A DNA stretch of 64,000 bases from Faecalicoccus acidiformans (GCF_014202635.1 NZ_JACHHD010000004.1:54342-118341), one strand, 5' to 3'. Positions 54,706-63,904 are shown, counted from the stretch's first letter. Numbers and translations: made by a program. The notes: generated from the letters alone by a model not told the origin.

Positions 54706-54721
54706 ACTATTAATTACGCCG

Positions 54722-54755
54722 GAAAAAGAAAAAGATAGAAAATTTCTTTTCTATC
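54722..54755 (-). terminator. Intrinsic terminator of rnhB
   Basis: GATAGAAAA pairs with TTTTCTATC around GAAA, followed by TTTTTCTTTTT on the minus strand, overlapping the rnhB stop. Confidence 0.85.
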
Positions 54756-55362
54756 AAAATAAAGTCAATTCACATTTTCTTCGTACAGGACCATAGGACC
54801 GGCGATGACAAGGTAAAACTCCATAAGTATCTAAAGCTTGCAGATGCGCCCTGGTCGGATACCCTTTATGTTTTTTAAACCCATATTCCGGATACATCAG
54901 ATCCAATTCTGCCATTATATGGTCTCGTGTAACTTTCGCAAGAATACTGGCCGCCGCAATAGAGATCGATTTGGAATCTCCTTTGACGATAGGTTCATAA
55001 GGTGTTTCTATACCAGGCAATTTCATCGCATCGCTAAGCACATAATCAGAAGGTGCAGCTTTAGCAATCTCTACCATCGCATCTTGTGTGGCACGATAAA
55101 TATTCTTGTGATCGATTTCTTTTTCAGAAACAATTAAAATCATAAACCACGATGCATCTTCTTTGATTTGCGCAAATAATTTTTCACGCTTTTTTTCACT
55201 CAGTTTCTTGGAATCATCGATTTCCGGATTTTTATAACCAGAAACAAATTGACAACCTGCCACGACCAAAGGGCCCGCAATAGGACCCCTTCCCGCTTCA
55301 TCCAGACCCAAAATATGAGAATGCTGAGTCCATAGATCCCATTCAAGCGGTTTCTCGATCAT
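54754..55362 (-). CDS. rnhB: Ribonuclease HII
   Basis: Removes ribonucleotides and RNA primers from RNA-DNA hybrids. 202 residues: GLDEAGRGPIAGP (Asp-Glu), DSKKLSEKKRE, VKGDSKSISIAAASILAKVTRD and GYPTRAHL. ATG 55362 follows GGGAGG and lies inside the end of rbgA (20-base overlap). Confidence 0.96.
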   Translation of the reverse strand: MIEKPLEWDLWTQHSHILGLDEAGRGPIAGPLVVAGCQFVSGYKNPEIDDSKKLSEKKREKLFAQIKEDASWFMILIVSEKEIDHKNIYRATQDAMVEIAKAAPSDYVLSDAMKLPGIETPYEPIVKGDSKSISIAAASILAKVTRDHIMAELDLMYPEYGFKKHKGYPTRAHLQALDTYGVLPCHRRSYGPVRRKCELTLF

Positions 55363-56209
55363 AAGGTTCCTCCCACGTAATCGGTCCAAGTACATCGTTT
55401 CGAATGTCTTTGATCAAAGATCGAATCAACCTTTCTTGATCGATTTCACCTTTTTGAAGATATCCTCGTTTCAGCGCAATCTTTTTCATCGCATCCCAAA
55501 CATCGTCCACCGGTTCGATCTGATACACTCTTTCAAGTAAACCTTCATGTTTCTTTAAAAGCCAATCTAGCGCATAGTGTACCAGTTCATCACGGTTGAT
55601 CACTTCGTCTCGAATCGATCCTAATAAGGCTAAGCGCATGCCGATTTGAGGATCTTCGAATTTAGGCCAAAGAACACCCGGAGTGTCTAAGAGTTCTAAA
55701 CCCTTGTCTAATTTGATCCATTGAAGAGAACGGGTCACACCTGGACGATCTGCCGTTTGTGCGGCTTTTCGTTTTGCCAACGTATTGATCATCGTACTTT
55801 TTCCCACATTAGGAATCCCGCAAACCATCGCTCTTAAAGCTCGCGGCCGGATCCCTCTGCGTTTTTGTTTTTCAATCAACGCTTTACATAGTTCATTTGA
55901 AAAGGAAACCAGTGTCTTTTTATAAGAGTCGCGAATCAGATCCAATGCCAAAACTTTATTTTGTTCATCTTCCAGGGCTTGAGTCCAGCGGATCGTCATT
56001 TGAGGATCTGCTTTATCTCTCTTAGATAAAATGATCAATCGCGGTTTATTCTGAATCAGTTTTTCCAACATGGGATTCTTGCTGGAATAGGGGATTCGGG
56101 CATCCCGAATTTCAATCACGAGGTCTACTTTTTTTAGGTTTTCCTCCATCTGGCGTTTGGCCTTCGTCATATGGCCTGGAAACCATTGGATTGGATTTGG
56201 AGAAGTCAT
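55343..56209 (-). CDS. rbgA: Ribosome biogenesis GTPase RbgA/YlqF
   Basis: Circularly permuted GTPase for late 50S assembly. 288 residues: IQWFPGHMTKAKRQ start, G4 (ILSKRDKAD) before G1 (GIPNVGKSTMIN) and G3 (LDTPGVLWP), then a C-terminal helical domain. The order G4-G1-G3 proves permutation. lepB ends four bases upstream. Confidence 0.96.
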   Translation of the reverse strand: MTSPNPIQWFPGHMTKAKRQMEENLKKVDLVIEIRDARIPYSSKNPMLEKLIQNKPRLIILSKRDKADPQMTIRWTQALEDEQNKVLALDLIRDSYKKTLVSFSNELCKALIEKQKRRGIRPRALRAMVCGIPNVGKSTMINTLAKRKAAQTADRPGVTRSLQWIKLDKGLELLDTPGVLWPKFEDPQIGMRLALLGSIRDEVINRDELVHYALDWLLKKHEGLLERVYQIEPVDDVWDAMKKIALKRGYLQKGEIDQERLIRSLIKDIRNDVLGPITWEEPYDRETA

Positions 56210-56213
56210 AAAC

Positions 56214-56912
56214 TTATCCTTTGATTCCTATCTGATCAAAAGGAAGCAAAACAAGCACACCCACACCATAGATCTGGGATTTTTTGATCACGCCGATGGA
56301 AGGATCCCGAGAATCTTTTGAAACCGGGCGGTTATCTCCCATAACAAAATATTCATCATTCCCTAATGTCACTTCTTCGAAATCGACATAATCCACGACC
56401 GTTTTTCCATCATCATCTGTCGTTACCTGTTCCACTGCGTTGAAATAACCATACTGATCACGACATTCTTTAATATAAGATGGATCAATATAATCCGACT
56501 CATCGATCATTGCGCCGTTGATATAGATTTCATCATCAATGCAAGAAATCGTATCGCCCGGCATTCCAATCACACGTTTCACGATTTGAATTTCTTCGGT
56601 GGTCGTTTCTTGTGTTTCTTCATTCGTTACTTCCTGATTCGTTGTGACTACGACGATATCATAACGATGGATCTGGCCAGACCAAACACTGACAAGATTC
56701 GTAAAGCCAAATTCACCATCTTGTAAGGTAGGATCCATACTTCGTCCATTGACTTTGATTGGGTGGGCAATAAAATTTATAAAAACCAGGATCACGATTG
56801 CGGTGATCGCGAACACTTTGACAAAGCCCAGTATATCTTCTAAAAGCGTACGTTCGTCATCTTCGTTATAACGATAAATCGCTTTCTTTTCCCTTTTGCT
56901 TGCTTTTCTCAT
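56214..56912 (-). CDS. lepB: Signal peptidase I
   Basis: Membrane serine protease removing signal peptides. 232 residues: charged N-terminus, one membrane segment (about 32-50), nucleophile Ser in KVNGRSMDPTL, catalytic Lys in IVKRVIGMPGD, and GDNRPVSKDSRDPSIG. The region between Ser and Lys contains a Thr/Glu-rich insert (EETQETTTEE). Genome order rplS-lepB-rbgA-rnhB is typical. Confidence 0.96.
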   Translation of the reverse strand: MRKASKREKKAIYRYNEDDERTLLEDILGFVKVFAITAIVILVFINFIAHPIKVNGRSMDPTLQDGEFGFTNLVSVWSGQIHRYDIVVVTTNQEVTNEETQETTTEEIQIVKRVIGMPGDTISCIDDEIYINGAMIDESDYIDPSYIKECRDQYGYFNAVEQVTTDDDGKTVVDYVDFEEVTLGNDEYFVMGDNRPVSKDSRDPSIGVIKKSQIYGVGVLVLLPFDQIGIKG

Positions 56913-56989
56913 CTTCTAACCCCATTTCTACTCGCTTATTATACTATAAATCAATCTAAATAAAAAATGCCGATTTCTCGGCATCTTTA

Positions 56990-57337
56990 TTATCGGATTT
57001 CTTTAAGACGAGCCGATTTTCCGGAACGTCCGCGTAAGTAGTGAAGTTTATTACGACGAACTTTACCATGACGAACGACTTCGATCTTATCGATGATTGG
57101 TGAATGCAAAGGGAATTTACGTTCTACTCCGATACCATTAGACATCTTGCGAACCGTAAATGTTTCTGCGATGCCACCACCTACACGTTCGATAACAACT
57201 CCTTCAAAAACCTGAATACGGCTCTTGTCCCCCTCTTTGATACGTACGTGAACACGAACTGTACTACCAGAGCGGAATGAAGGAATATCCGTTTTTAACT
57301 GTGATTTTGTAATTTCATTGACTAAGTTTAAATTCAT
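56990..57337 (-). CDS. rplS: 50S ribosomal protein L19
   Basis: 115-residue protein at the subunit interface. [55 protein letters not shown] and KLHYLRG are typical. ATG follows AGGAGG and a structured leader. Confidence 0.97.
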   Translation of the reverse strand: MNLNLVNEITKSQLKTDIPSFRSGSTVRVHVRIKEGDKSRIQVFEGVVIERVGGGIAETFTVRKMSNGIGVERKFPLHSPIIDKIEVVRHGKVRRNKLHYLRGRSGKSARLKEIR

Positions 57338-57341
57338 CTTC

Positions 57342-57425
57342 GTTCCTCCTTTTCTTCCATACGGTCATCTTGCTCATACGCACAAAGTGCCAGCGGAACA
57401 AAACCGTGCAACAATGCCATAAAAT
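57342..57425 (-). ncRNA. L19 leader RNA candidate
   Basis: The ~85-base trmD-rplS gap carries GCATTGTTGCACGG...CCGCTGGCACTTTGTGC pairs and ends at the ribosome binding site. Position and size fit the L19 leader family of Firmicutes; no covariance search was run. Confidence 0.6.
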
Positions 57426-57426
57426 A

Positions 57427-58158
57427 TTAGCACACCTCATCCGGGTTTTCAAGCGCTTTTGAAAGAAGATCTTCCTCTTCCCTCGAAAGCGGACGATTCT
57501 TCAAAAGATCCGGACGATGAAGAGCCGTATTACGCAAAGCCATGGCCTTGCGCCATGTATGAATACGCGCATGATGGCCGCTTAATAAAACGTCAGGTAC
57601 TCTTTTTCCATCGTAGATTTCAGGCCTTGTATATTGAGGATATTCCAATAATCCATCAGAAAAAGAATCATCTTGCGCACTGTCTGATTTGATCACACCG
57701 GGGATCATGCGTAAGATCGCATCGCAAATCACAACACAGGCAGGCTCGCCTCCTGTTAAAACAAAATCCCCTAATGAAACTTGCATATCGACATAATCCC
57801 GAATTCTTTCGTCAAAGCCTTCATAATGACCACAAAGGAAAATAAGGTGTTTTTCTTTAGACAGATCCATAGCCATTTGCTGATGAAACGTCTGTCCTTG
57901 GGGACTCAATAAAATCACTTTGCTATCCGGTGTCCGAACACTTTTTAATGCATCTAAGATGGGCTGACACATTAATACCATACCAGCTCCTCCACCATAT
58001 GGGGTATCATCGACATGACCGTGTTTTTCTTGCGTGAAAGAGCGAAAATCAATGCATTCAAAAGAAAAAAGATCTTTTTCTTTAGCTCTTTTTATAATGC
58101 TCGTTTGAAGTAATGGCGCAAAATAATCTGGAAACAGACTTAAAACTGTGATCTTCAT
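57427..58158 (-). CDS. trmD: tRNA (guanine-N1-)-methyltransferase
   Basis: SPOUT-knot enzyme methylating G37 of tRNAs to prevent frameshifting. 243 residues: LFPDYFAP, DDTPYGGGAGMV, LCGHYEGFDERIRDYVD and LGDFVLTGGEPA (knot), SGHHARIHTWR (tRNA contact). ATG overlaps the rimM stop by four bases. Confidence 0.97.
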   Translation of the reverse strand: MKITVLSLFPDYFAPLLQTSIIKRAKEKDLFSFECIDFRSFTQEKHGHVDDTPYGGGAGMVLMCQPILDALKSVRTPDSKVILLSPQGQTFHQQMAMDLSKEKHLIFLCGHYEGFDERIRDYVDMQVSLGDFVLTGGEPACVVICDAILRMIPGVIKSDSAQDDSFSDGLLEYPQYTRPEIYDGKRVPDVLLSGHHARIHTWRKAMALRNTALHRPDLLKNRPLSREEEDLLSKALENPDEVC

Positions 58159-58643
58159 CGCAGTCCCTCCATATCTTTAAAGACGATCGTTTTAGAGTCA
58201 GGATCAACAGACTCCAAAAACGCATCGACAAAAGGGAGTAAAAACGAGTCATTTTCTTTTTTTACGCGTAATACAATATGTGCTCCTGTCTCCAAAATAT
58301 CAACGACCTGGCCACAATCATTACCAAGCTGGTCATAAACTGTGCAGTTCATCAATTGATAATAATAGTACTCTCCTTCCTGTAAATCCGGAAGTTGCTC
58401 TTTAGAAATCAGAAGGGTTTTAGTTTTTAGTTTTGTTGCTTGATCAATATCGGTGATTTCTTCGAACTTGGCATATCCAAATCCTTTCTGCATACGAAAA
58501 GATGCCACCGTTAGGGTTTGACCATCCTCCAGACTTAATACACGGCCTTTTGCGAATCGATCATTAACATCATCGGTCACAAGAGCGATCTTACATTCTC
58601 CTTTTAGTCCGTGCGTATTAATGATGGTACCAACTTTGATCAT
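58155..58643 (-). CDS. rimM: Ribosome maturation factor RimM
   Basis: Binds S19 in 30S assembly. 162 residues, two beta-barrel domains: VGTIINTHGLKGECKI at the start and EGEYYYYQLMNCTVYD plus a PRC-barrel (LPFVDAFLESVDPDSKTI). It lies between khpA and trmD as usual. Confidence 0.95.
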   Translation of the reverse strand: MIKVGTIINTHGLKGECKIALVTDDVNDRFAKGRVLSLEDGQTLTVASFRMQKGFGYAKFEEITDIDQATKLKTKTLLISKEQLPDLQEGEYYYYQLMNCTVYDQLGNDCGQVVDILETGAHIVLRVKKENDSFLLPFVDAFLESVDPDSKTIVFKDMEGLR

Positions 58644-58683
58644 GTTTTTATCTCCTTTAAAAAAATTAGGATGTTTTCACATC

Positions 58684-58932
58684 CTAGTAAGCTTCAAATT
58701 TAACCGAGACTCTTTTTTTGATATCTCTTGCCGCAATCGAGATCATCTGACGAATGCTGGTAGCCATGGCCCCTTTTCGTCCAATCAGACGAGCTACATC
58801 ATCGCTGTTCGCATAAACATATAATAAGATCTCATGCTCATCGGTCGTTGACATCGTTTTTACCGATAATGCTTCTTTGTCATCGACCAAAGGAATGCAT
58901 AGATCCATTAATGTCTTTTCAAGATCAACCAT
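58684..58932 (-). CDS. khpA: KH-domain RNA-binding protein KhpA
   Basis: 82-residue single KH domain with LIGRKGAMATSIRQ (GxxG). KhpA partners KhpB as a small-RNA/cell-division regulator in Firmicutes. ATG is close behind the rpsP stop, with a weak ribosome binding site. Confidence 0.93.
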   Translation of the reverse strand: MVDLEKTLMDLCIPLVDDKEALSVKTMSTTDEHEILLYVYANSDDVARLIGRKGAMATSIRQMISIAARDIKKRVSVKFEAY

Positions 58933-58934
58933 GT

Positions 58935-59204
58935 TTATTTGCCCATTTTGGCTTCATGGAATGATTTCATGACGCCTTCTTTAGAAAGAATAGAACGAAC
59001 TGTATCTGATGGTTTAGCTCCATTGTTCAACCATTTCATCGCACACTCTTTGTCCAAAGTAACCTGGTTTTCTTTTGCGATAGGATTGTATGTACCGATT
59101 TCTTCGATGATTCGTCCATCACGAGGACTGCGAGAATCAGCAGCTACGATACGATAGAAAGGACGTCCCTTTTTACCCATTCTTTTTAAACGTAATTTAA
59201 CCAT
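58935..59204 (-). CDS. rpsP: 30S ribosomal protein S16
   Basis: 89-residue protein: [39 protein letters not shown]. It starts the rpsP-khpA-rimM-trmD run, behind a TTGACA promoter that overlaps the ffh terminator. Confidence 0.97.
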   Translation of the reverse strand: MVKLRLKRMGKKGRPFYRIVAADSRSPRDGRIIEEIGTYNPIAKENQVTLDKECAMKWLNNGAKPSDTVRSILSKEGVMKSFHEAKMGK

Positions 59205-59235
59205 ATTTTATACCTTCCTTTTCTGTTGCCTCGTT

Positions 59236-59265
59236 ACTTTATCATATGCAAGCAAAAAGTGTCAA
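59236..59265 (-). promoter_or_regulatory. Promoter of rpsP
   Basis: TTGACA (59260-59265), 18-bp spacer, TGATAAAGT (extended -10 at 59236-59244) on the minus strand. The -35 lies in the 3' arm of the ffh terminator. Confidence 0.75.
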
Positions 59266-59284
59266 GTATTTTTGCTTGACACTT
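59257..59284 (-). terminator. Intrinsic terminator of ffh
   Basis: AAGTGTCAAG pairs with CTTGACACTT, followed by TTTGC on the minus strand; the T run is short. Confidence 0.7.
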
Positions 59285-60702
59285 TATTTTTTCTTCTTTT
59301 TCTTTTTTGATTTCTTTTGTTTCTTGCTGCCGGCATGTTTGCTGGTGCCCGCAAGCCCGCCTCCGCGCTGCATTGCTTGCAGACTTGCCATATTTGGCAT
59401 ATTGCCGCCGGACATCATCTTTGTCATCATCTGCATCTGCTCCAAAGAAGAAATAAGACGATTGACATCCATAACTTTGACACCGGCCCCTTTGGCAATA
59501 CGGTTTTTTCGGCTGGCTTTCAAACAAGAAGGATTCTCTCTTTCGTAAGGCGTCATCGACTGGATAATAGCTTGAGAGCGATTCATGGAATCATTCATCT
59601 TCTCATCATCCAAGTTTTTGACCATGTTCCCTAATCCAGGTATCATTCCGAGCATACGCTGCATAGAACCCATTTTCTTCATTTGACCAAACTGATCCAA
59701 CATATCATTGAATGTAAAGATTCCGCTCTTCATTCGTTTTGCGGTCTTTTCCTGGACTTCCATATCCAGTTTTTCCTGTGCTTGTTCAACGAGAGTGACG
59801 ATGTCGCCCATACCTAAGATTCGATCAGCCATACGATCCGGATGGAAGGCTTCCAAATCTTCTACTTTCTCTCCGTTAGATACAAAGAGAACAGGAACGT
59901 TGGTGATGGTGCGAACAGAGAGCAGTCCACCACCGCGCGCATCGCCATCCATTTTGGTTACGACCAAACCAGTAATAGCTAACTGTTCGTTGAATTCACG
60001 AGCCACCGTCACGATATCTTGTCCAGTCATCGCATCCACTGTCAATAACAGTTCGTCTGGTTCAACAAGCTGTTTCATTTCTGAAAGCTCATTCATCAAA
60101 TCTTGATCAATATGAAGACGTCCGGCCGTATCAAAGATCACAAGATCTTTTTGACGCTCTTTCGCATATTGCATAGCCTGACGAGCCGTTTCAACCGCAC
60201 CCACATCAGCCCCAAGGCTAAAAACTTCAACATCTATCGATTGCCCTAAGGTTTGCAATTGCTCAATGGCAGCCGGACGAATGACGTCACACGCAACCAA
60301 AAGAACGCGCTTTTGTAATTTATCTTTACAATATCGCGCGATCTTGGCACTGGCAGTCGTTTTCCCGGTACCTTGCAAACCAACCATCATGACCGTCGTG
60401 ATCCCTGTCTTTTTGAAATGAAGACGAGCATCTTCGGTTCCTAACAGTTCGCGAATCTCATCGTGCACGATTTTAACGACCATCTGACCCGGATTGATAG
60501 AGTCAATCACTTCTTGGCCCAATGCTTTTTCTTTGACATTGGCAATGAATTCTTTTACGACATTGTAGTTGACATCCGCTTCCAATAAACTCATTCGAAC
60601 TTCTTTGAGCATGTCGTTCATATTCGCTTCGGTAAGTTTTCCTTGCCCGGTAATGTTTTTTAGTGCTTTATTCAAACGTTCTGATAATGATTCAAATGCC
60701 AT
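59284..60702 (-). CDS. ffh: Signal recognition particle protein Ffh
   Basis: SRP GTPase that binds signal sequences and 4.5S/6S RNA. 472 residues: N domain, G domain with GLQGTGKTTASAKIARY (about 107), DTAGRLHID, TKMDGDARGG, then the Met-rich M domain. The C-terminus ends in a lysine-rich tail (KKQKKSKKKKKKK). ATG 60702 follows GGGAGAG, whereas an in-frame upstream start at 60717 lacks a site. Confidence 0.97.
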   Translation of the reverse strand: MAFESLSERLNKALKNITGQGKLTEANMNDMLKEVRMSLLEADVNYNVVKEFIANVKEKALGQEVIDSINPGQMVVKIVHDEIRELLGTEDARLHFKKTGITTVMMVGLQGTGKTTASAKIARYCKDKLQKRVLLVACDVIRPAAIEQLQTLGQSIDVEVFSLGADVGAVETARQAMQYAKERQKDLVIFDTAGRLHIDQDLMNELSEMKQLVEPDELLLTVDAMTGQDIVTVAREFNEQLAITGLVVTKMDGDARGGGLLSVRTITNVPVLFVSNGEKVEDLEAFHPDRMADRILGMGDIVTLVEQAQEKLDMEVQEKTAKRMKSGIFTFNDMLDQFGQMKKMGSMQRMLGMIPGLGNMVKNLDDEKMNDSMNRSQAIIQSMTPYERENPSCLKASRKNRIAKGAGVKVMDVNRLISSLEQMQMMTKMMSGGNMPNMASLQAMQRGGGLAGTSKHAGSKKQKKSKKKKKKK

Positions 60703-60717
60703 AATTTTCTCTCCCAA

Positions 60718-61203
60718 CTATTTTGCCAGCTGAAAAGCTAACCTTTTTTCATGATTGCCGATCAGTTCGATCGTTCCCACATGGACAAAACCAAATTTTT
60801 TTAACATCTTCTGCATCGGAATGTTATCGTGATGTGTATCAATGCGCATATTGTCCACCTGATCAATGCAATACTGCAACATCTTTTCCCCTATATGCGG
60901 GATTCGGCGCCGAGAAGCGATGCGATGAACAACCCCATATGGTTCTTGGTTCAACCAGGCACCATCAATTTGAAGATAGCTTGGATCCTCTCCGATAAAG
61001 AAGACGAAACATCCTTCAATTTCTCCATCGATCTCATCGACAAACAAGTGGCCAGCCTGCAGATCTCTAATCAAGATCTTGCGGCTGGGATATCCTTCTT
61101 GCCATTGATGAGCATTTCCATAAGATGCCATAAAGTCTCGAGCTATCGCATAGATCTCTAAGAGAGTATCCAGATCTGATAGCACAGCCTTTCTTATAGC
61201 CAT
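60718..61203 (-). CDS. GNAT-family N-acetyltransferase
   Basis: 161-residue GNAT protein of unknown substrate. LETLLEIYAIARDFM-type start (LDTLLEIYAIARDFM), GCFVFFIGEDPSY, VHRIASRRRIPHIGEKMLQYC (acetyl-CoA loop), RIDTHHDNIPMQKMLKKFGF. It overlaps the GT2 gene by ten bases and lies 15 bases before ffh. Confidence 0.9.
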   Translation of the reverse strand: MAIRKAVLSDLDTLLEIYAIARDFMASYGNAHQWQEGYPSRKILIRDLQAGHLFVDEIDGEIEGCFVFFIGEDPSYLQIDGAWLNQEPYGVVHRIASRRRIPHIGEKMLQYCIDQVDNMRIDTHHDNIPMQKMLKKFGFVHVGTIELIGNHEKRLAFQLAK

Positions 61204-62135
61204 TTGTTATATTCCTGCACTTTCTTTTTTGTCCATCCATAACGGACACTGCAAACTCCTTTTAAGATCTCGTATGCAAGATGAGCAACAGGATTCACAT
61301 TTTTCCAATTGATCACAGCTGGAATATAACGCGGTTGATCCTTGCGCGTATAACAGGTAAAAATCGTATACAGGATCATGAAATCCGAGTTAGAAAGATG
61401 AATATCAAAAGAAAAATTTTCCATTGGAAATTTGCGGCGTAAATAATTCTCTTGGTATTCATAAGCTAAACGCATATCGTAAACCGTCTCCAAATCCATT
61501 CTATGAGTCAAAGAGCCTGGATGCTGGACATAGTGATAAAAGCGATTTGGTAAGTGACCAATTCTTTTAGCATTACAAACAGCTTTAAACACAGTATAAG
61601 TATCTTCAAATCCGCGAATCGTATCAGGAAATTCAACATTAAGAAAACACTCTCTTTTGAAGAGTTTTCCCCAAGGATAATTGTTCATCCCGCGATTCTC
61701 AGCTAAGGAATGCAATGCTTCCATAGTATCCATAACCGATCTTCGCTCGATTTTTCGATAGAGCGAACCATAGCGATAATCCATGGTATAACCGCAACAG
61801 ACTAAGTCACAATCATTATCAACAAGATGATCTATCATCGATTCGATTGTCGTAGGTTCAATATAATCATCACTATCCACAAAGAAAATCAGATCTCCTG
61901 CCGCATGTTGAATCAACCGATTCCGAGTCGTAGAGATTCCGGCATTCATATATTCGTAATAACGGATAAAGCGATAGCGATTGATATAATCTTGGCATAT
62001 CTGGGCCGACGAATCCGTAGAGCCGTCATTGACCAAAATAATTTCAATGTCTTTATAAGTTTGATGGATCAGCGAATCTAAGCAGCGTGAAAGATATTTT
62101 TCAACATTATAGACAGGCACTAAAATGCTTACCAT
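61194..62135 (-). CDS. Family 2 glycosyltransferase
   Basis: 313-residue GT-A transferase: SILVPVYNVEKYLSRCLDSL, LVNDGSTDSSAQIC, NRLIQHAAGDLIFFVDSDDYI (DxD metal site) and PWGKLFKRE. Such enzymes add sugars to wall or surface polymers; donor and acceptor are unknown. No other glycan genes are nearby. It follows the permease by 11 bases. Confidence 0.92.
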   Translation of the reverse strand: MVSILVPVYNVEKYLSRCLDSLIHQTYKDIEIILVNDGSTDSSAQICQDYINRYRFIRYYEYMNAGISTTRNRLIQHAAGDLIFFVDSDDYIEPTTIESMIDHLVDNDCDLVCCGYTMDYRYGSLYRKIERRSVMDTMEALHSLAENRGMNNYPWGKLFKRECFLNVEFPDTIRGFEDTYTVFKAVCNAKRIGHLPNRFYHYVQHPGSLTHRMDLETVYDMRLAYEYQENYLRRKFPMENFSFDIHLSNSDFMILYTIFTCYTRKDQPRYIPAVINWKNVNPVAHLAYEILKGVCSVRYGWTKKKVQEYNKWL

Positions 62136-62146
62136 GCGTTACCTCC

Positions 62147-62875
62147 TCACTCATAAATTCGAAATAAGATATTCTTTAATAGTTTATTAAAAAGTGAAAC
62201 ACAAATCAATAGCCAAATCGTCCAGGCAAAAACTCCTACAAGGTCCACATTCAATCGGGCAAACTGCATATTGGATCCCACACCTGCAGAAACCGATGCC
62301 AGGATTTCCGCCATCACAACAACTTTAAACGCCAGAGAAGAACAGGTGATCCAGCTGGTCACGACTGCATTTTTCAATAGCGGGAAATACAATGTACGAC
62401 ACCTTGTTTTAAAACCTTGAGGATAGATTTTCAAAACATCTTTCCAAGTTTTTTGAATCTCGCATAGAGCTTCATAAATATTTTGATAAAAAATCGGGAA
62501 CAATAAAAGAAAGGCCACGATCGTGACGCTCAACTCCCGGTTGACCCAAAACAGCAGCAAAATAATAAAAGTCACATTTGGTATACTTCGCAAAAATAAT
62601 AAGATTTGATGAAAATAAACAGCCGCTTTATTATATCGAAAAAACAAGAACGCGAAAAAAAGCGCAAAGCCAAAAGATAAGGATAAAGAAAAAAATACCC
62701 GAAAGATCGTCAACATCAAAGAATAATAAAGAGTGCTCGAAAGAGCTTGATGGTACATTGTTAAAAAGACTTCATCGGGTCGCGGCAGAATAATTGAATT
62801 ATCGATCCATAAAGATGAAACAGTCCACACGATCAAAAGTATTATCAACATACGAAACCATTGCCCTTTTGTCAT
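62147..62875 (-). CDS. ABC transporter permease (SsuC/TauC type), no partners nearby
   Basis: 242-residue inner-membrane permease of the binding-protein-dependent transport family, about six membrane segments, with the ATPase-contact loop YPQGFKTRCRTLYFPLL and SSLAFKVVVMAEILA. The nearest known group is sulfonate/nitrate/thiamine-precursor permeases, but substrate is open. Own promoter (TGTTATAAT) and GGAGAG site. No ATPase or binding protein occurs within the window. Confidence 0.88.
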   Translation of the reverse strand: MTKGQWFRMLIILLIVWTVSSLWIDNSIILPRPDEVFLTMYHQALSSTLYYSLMLTIFRVFFSLSLSFGFALFFAFLFFRYNKAAVYFHQILLFLRSIPNVTFIILLLFWVNRELSVTIVAFLLLFPIFYQNIYEALCEIQKTWKDVLKIYPQGFKTRCRTLYFPLLKNAVVTSWITCSSLAFKVVVMAEILASVSAGVGSNMQFARLNVDLVGVFAWTIWLLICVSLFNKLLKNILFRIYE

Positions 62876-62912
62876 AACATATCTCTCCTGTTCACCATTA
62901 TAACAACTCTGG

Positions 62913-62948
62913 TAAAAAAAAGAAAAGTTAGGAACAAAAGGTCCTAAC
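62913..62948 (-). terminator. Intrinsic terminator of the YitT gene
   Basis: GTTAGGA pairs with TCCTAAC, then TTTTCTTTTTTT on the minus strand; the stop TAG lies in the stem. Confidence 0.85.
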
Positions 62949-63795
62949 GTTTTTTATGAATATTCCAGGTTCCGATCACTTCATTAACCGTTGAAACGGT
63001 CACAAAAGCCTGAAAGTTAGCACGATGAAGATAATCAAGCAATTTTTTGTACTCACTAGTCGTCATGATTGTAACAAGTTCGGTTCGCTCTTCATTTAAG
63101 TAGCCGCCAGTCGCCTTATAGATTGTGACGCCCCTTTGCATCTTATGCATGATAAATTCTTGAATCGTCTGATATTCGTCCGATAAAATACAGATTTTCT
63201 TCTTTTTATGAAAACCTCCAATAAAGTAGTCGATCGCAATACCGTTGGCATAGGTGCCAATCAAACTTACAATCAAGGTTCCGATGTCATAAACTAAAAT
63301 AGAAGTCATTGAGGTAATAAAACCACAAAGCGTTAAAGCCTTCCCAATCTCCATATGCGAATACTTGCTGATGATCTTGCCGACAATGTCCAAGCCGCCA
63401 CTGCTCGCATTGATATTAAATAAAATAGCTTGACCAAAGGCGATGATCAAGGTATAGGAAATCAAGTCATAAACGCTGTTGCCTGTCAACGACGTAGAAA
63501 CAGGAAAAAGAAATTCAAAAACTGCTAAAAAGACAGGTAACAAAATCGAAGTATAGATCGATTTCGATGCGAATTCCTTACCGACAAAAATAAAGCCGAG
63601 AATCAACAAACCTACATTCAATATCAAAGTGATCACAGAAATCGATAAAGGAATGATCTGATTCAGTACCATTGCCAGCCCGGAAATACTTCCAACAATA
63701 ATTCCACTGGGAATCAAAAAGAAATATATTGAAATTGAAATTACAAACATCGCGATCGTAATCAAACAAACATCTCGAAGCTTATTCTGATTCAT
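62944..63795 (-). CDS. YitT family membrane protein (DUF161/DUF2179)
   Basis: 283 residues: about five to six membrane segments in the first ~190 residues (e.g. FLIPSGIIVGSISGLAMVLN, ILFNINASSGGLDIVGKIIS), then a cytosolic DUF2179 domain (FIMHKMQRGVTIYKATGGY; TIMTTSEYKKLLDYLH). Function is unknown. Own TATAAT and AGGAGG-like site (GGAGG). It is upstream of the 5S rRNA end on the same strand, i.e. follows an rRNA operon. Confidence 0.93.
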   Translation of the reverse strand: MNQNKLRDVCLITIAMFVISISIYFFLIPSGIIVGSISGLAMVLNQIIPLSISVITLILNVGLLILGFIFVGKEFASKSIYTSILLPVFLAVFEFLFPVSTSLTGNSVYDLISYTLIIAFGQAILFNINASSGGLDIVGKIISKYSHMEIGKALTLCGFITSMTSILVYDIGTLIVSLIGTYANGIAIDYFIGGFHKKKKICILSDEYQTIQEFIMHKMQRGVTIYKATGGYLNEERTELVTIMTTSEYKKLLDYLHRANFQAFVTVSTVNEVIGTWNIHKKR

Positions 63796-63904
63796 AAAAA
63801 AATACCTCCAGCTTGCCTATTATAACAATAGAAAACACAGAAAGGTATAAGAAAATTTATGAATATATTTTGAAAATACTGAAAATTTAATTAAGTATAT
63901 TTCA

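Noticed and set aside
54706..54720. Leaderless start for dprA like recJ and tmcAL
   Set aside because: No hexamer close to TATAAT lies five to seven bases before the ATG, so the geometry of the other four genes is not met.
59234..59634. Open frames opposite or overlapping the ffh C-terminus, rich in Phe or Lys
   Set aside because: They are shadows of the low-complexity lysine tail of ffh and lack ribosome binding sites.
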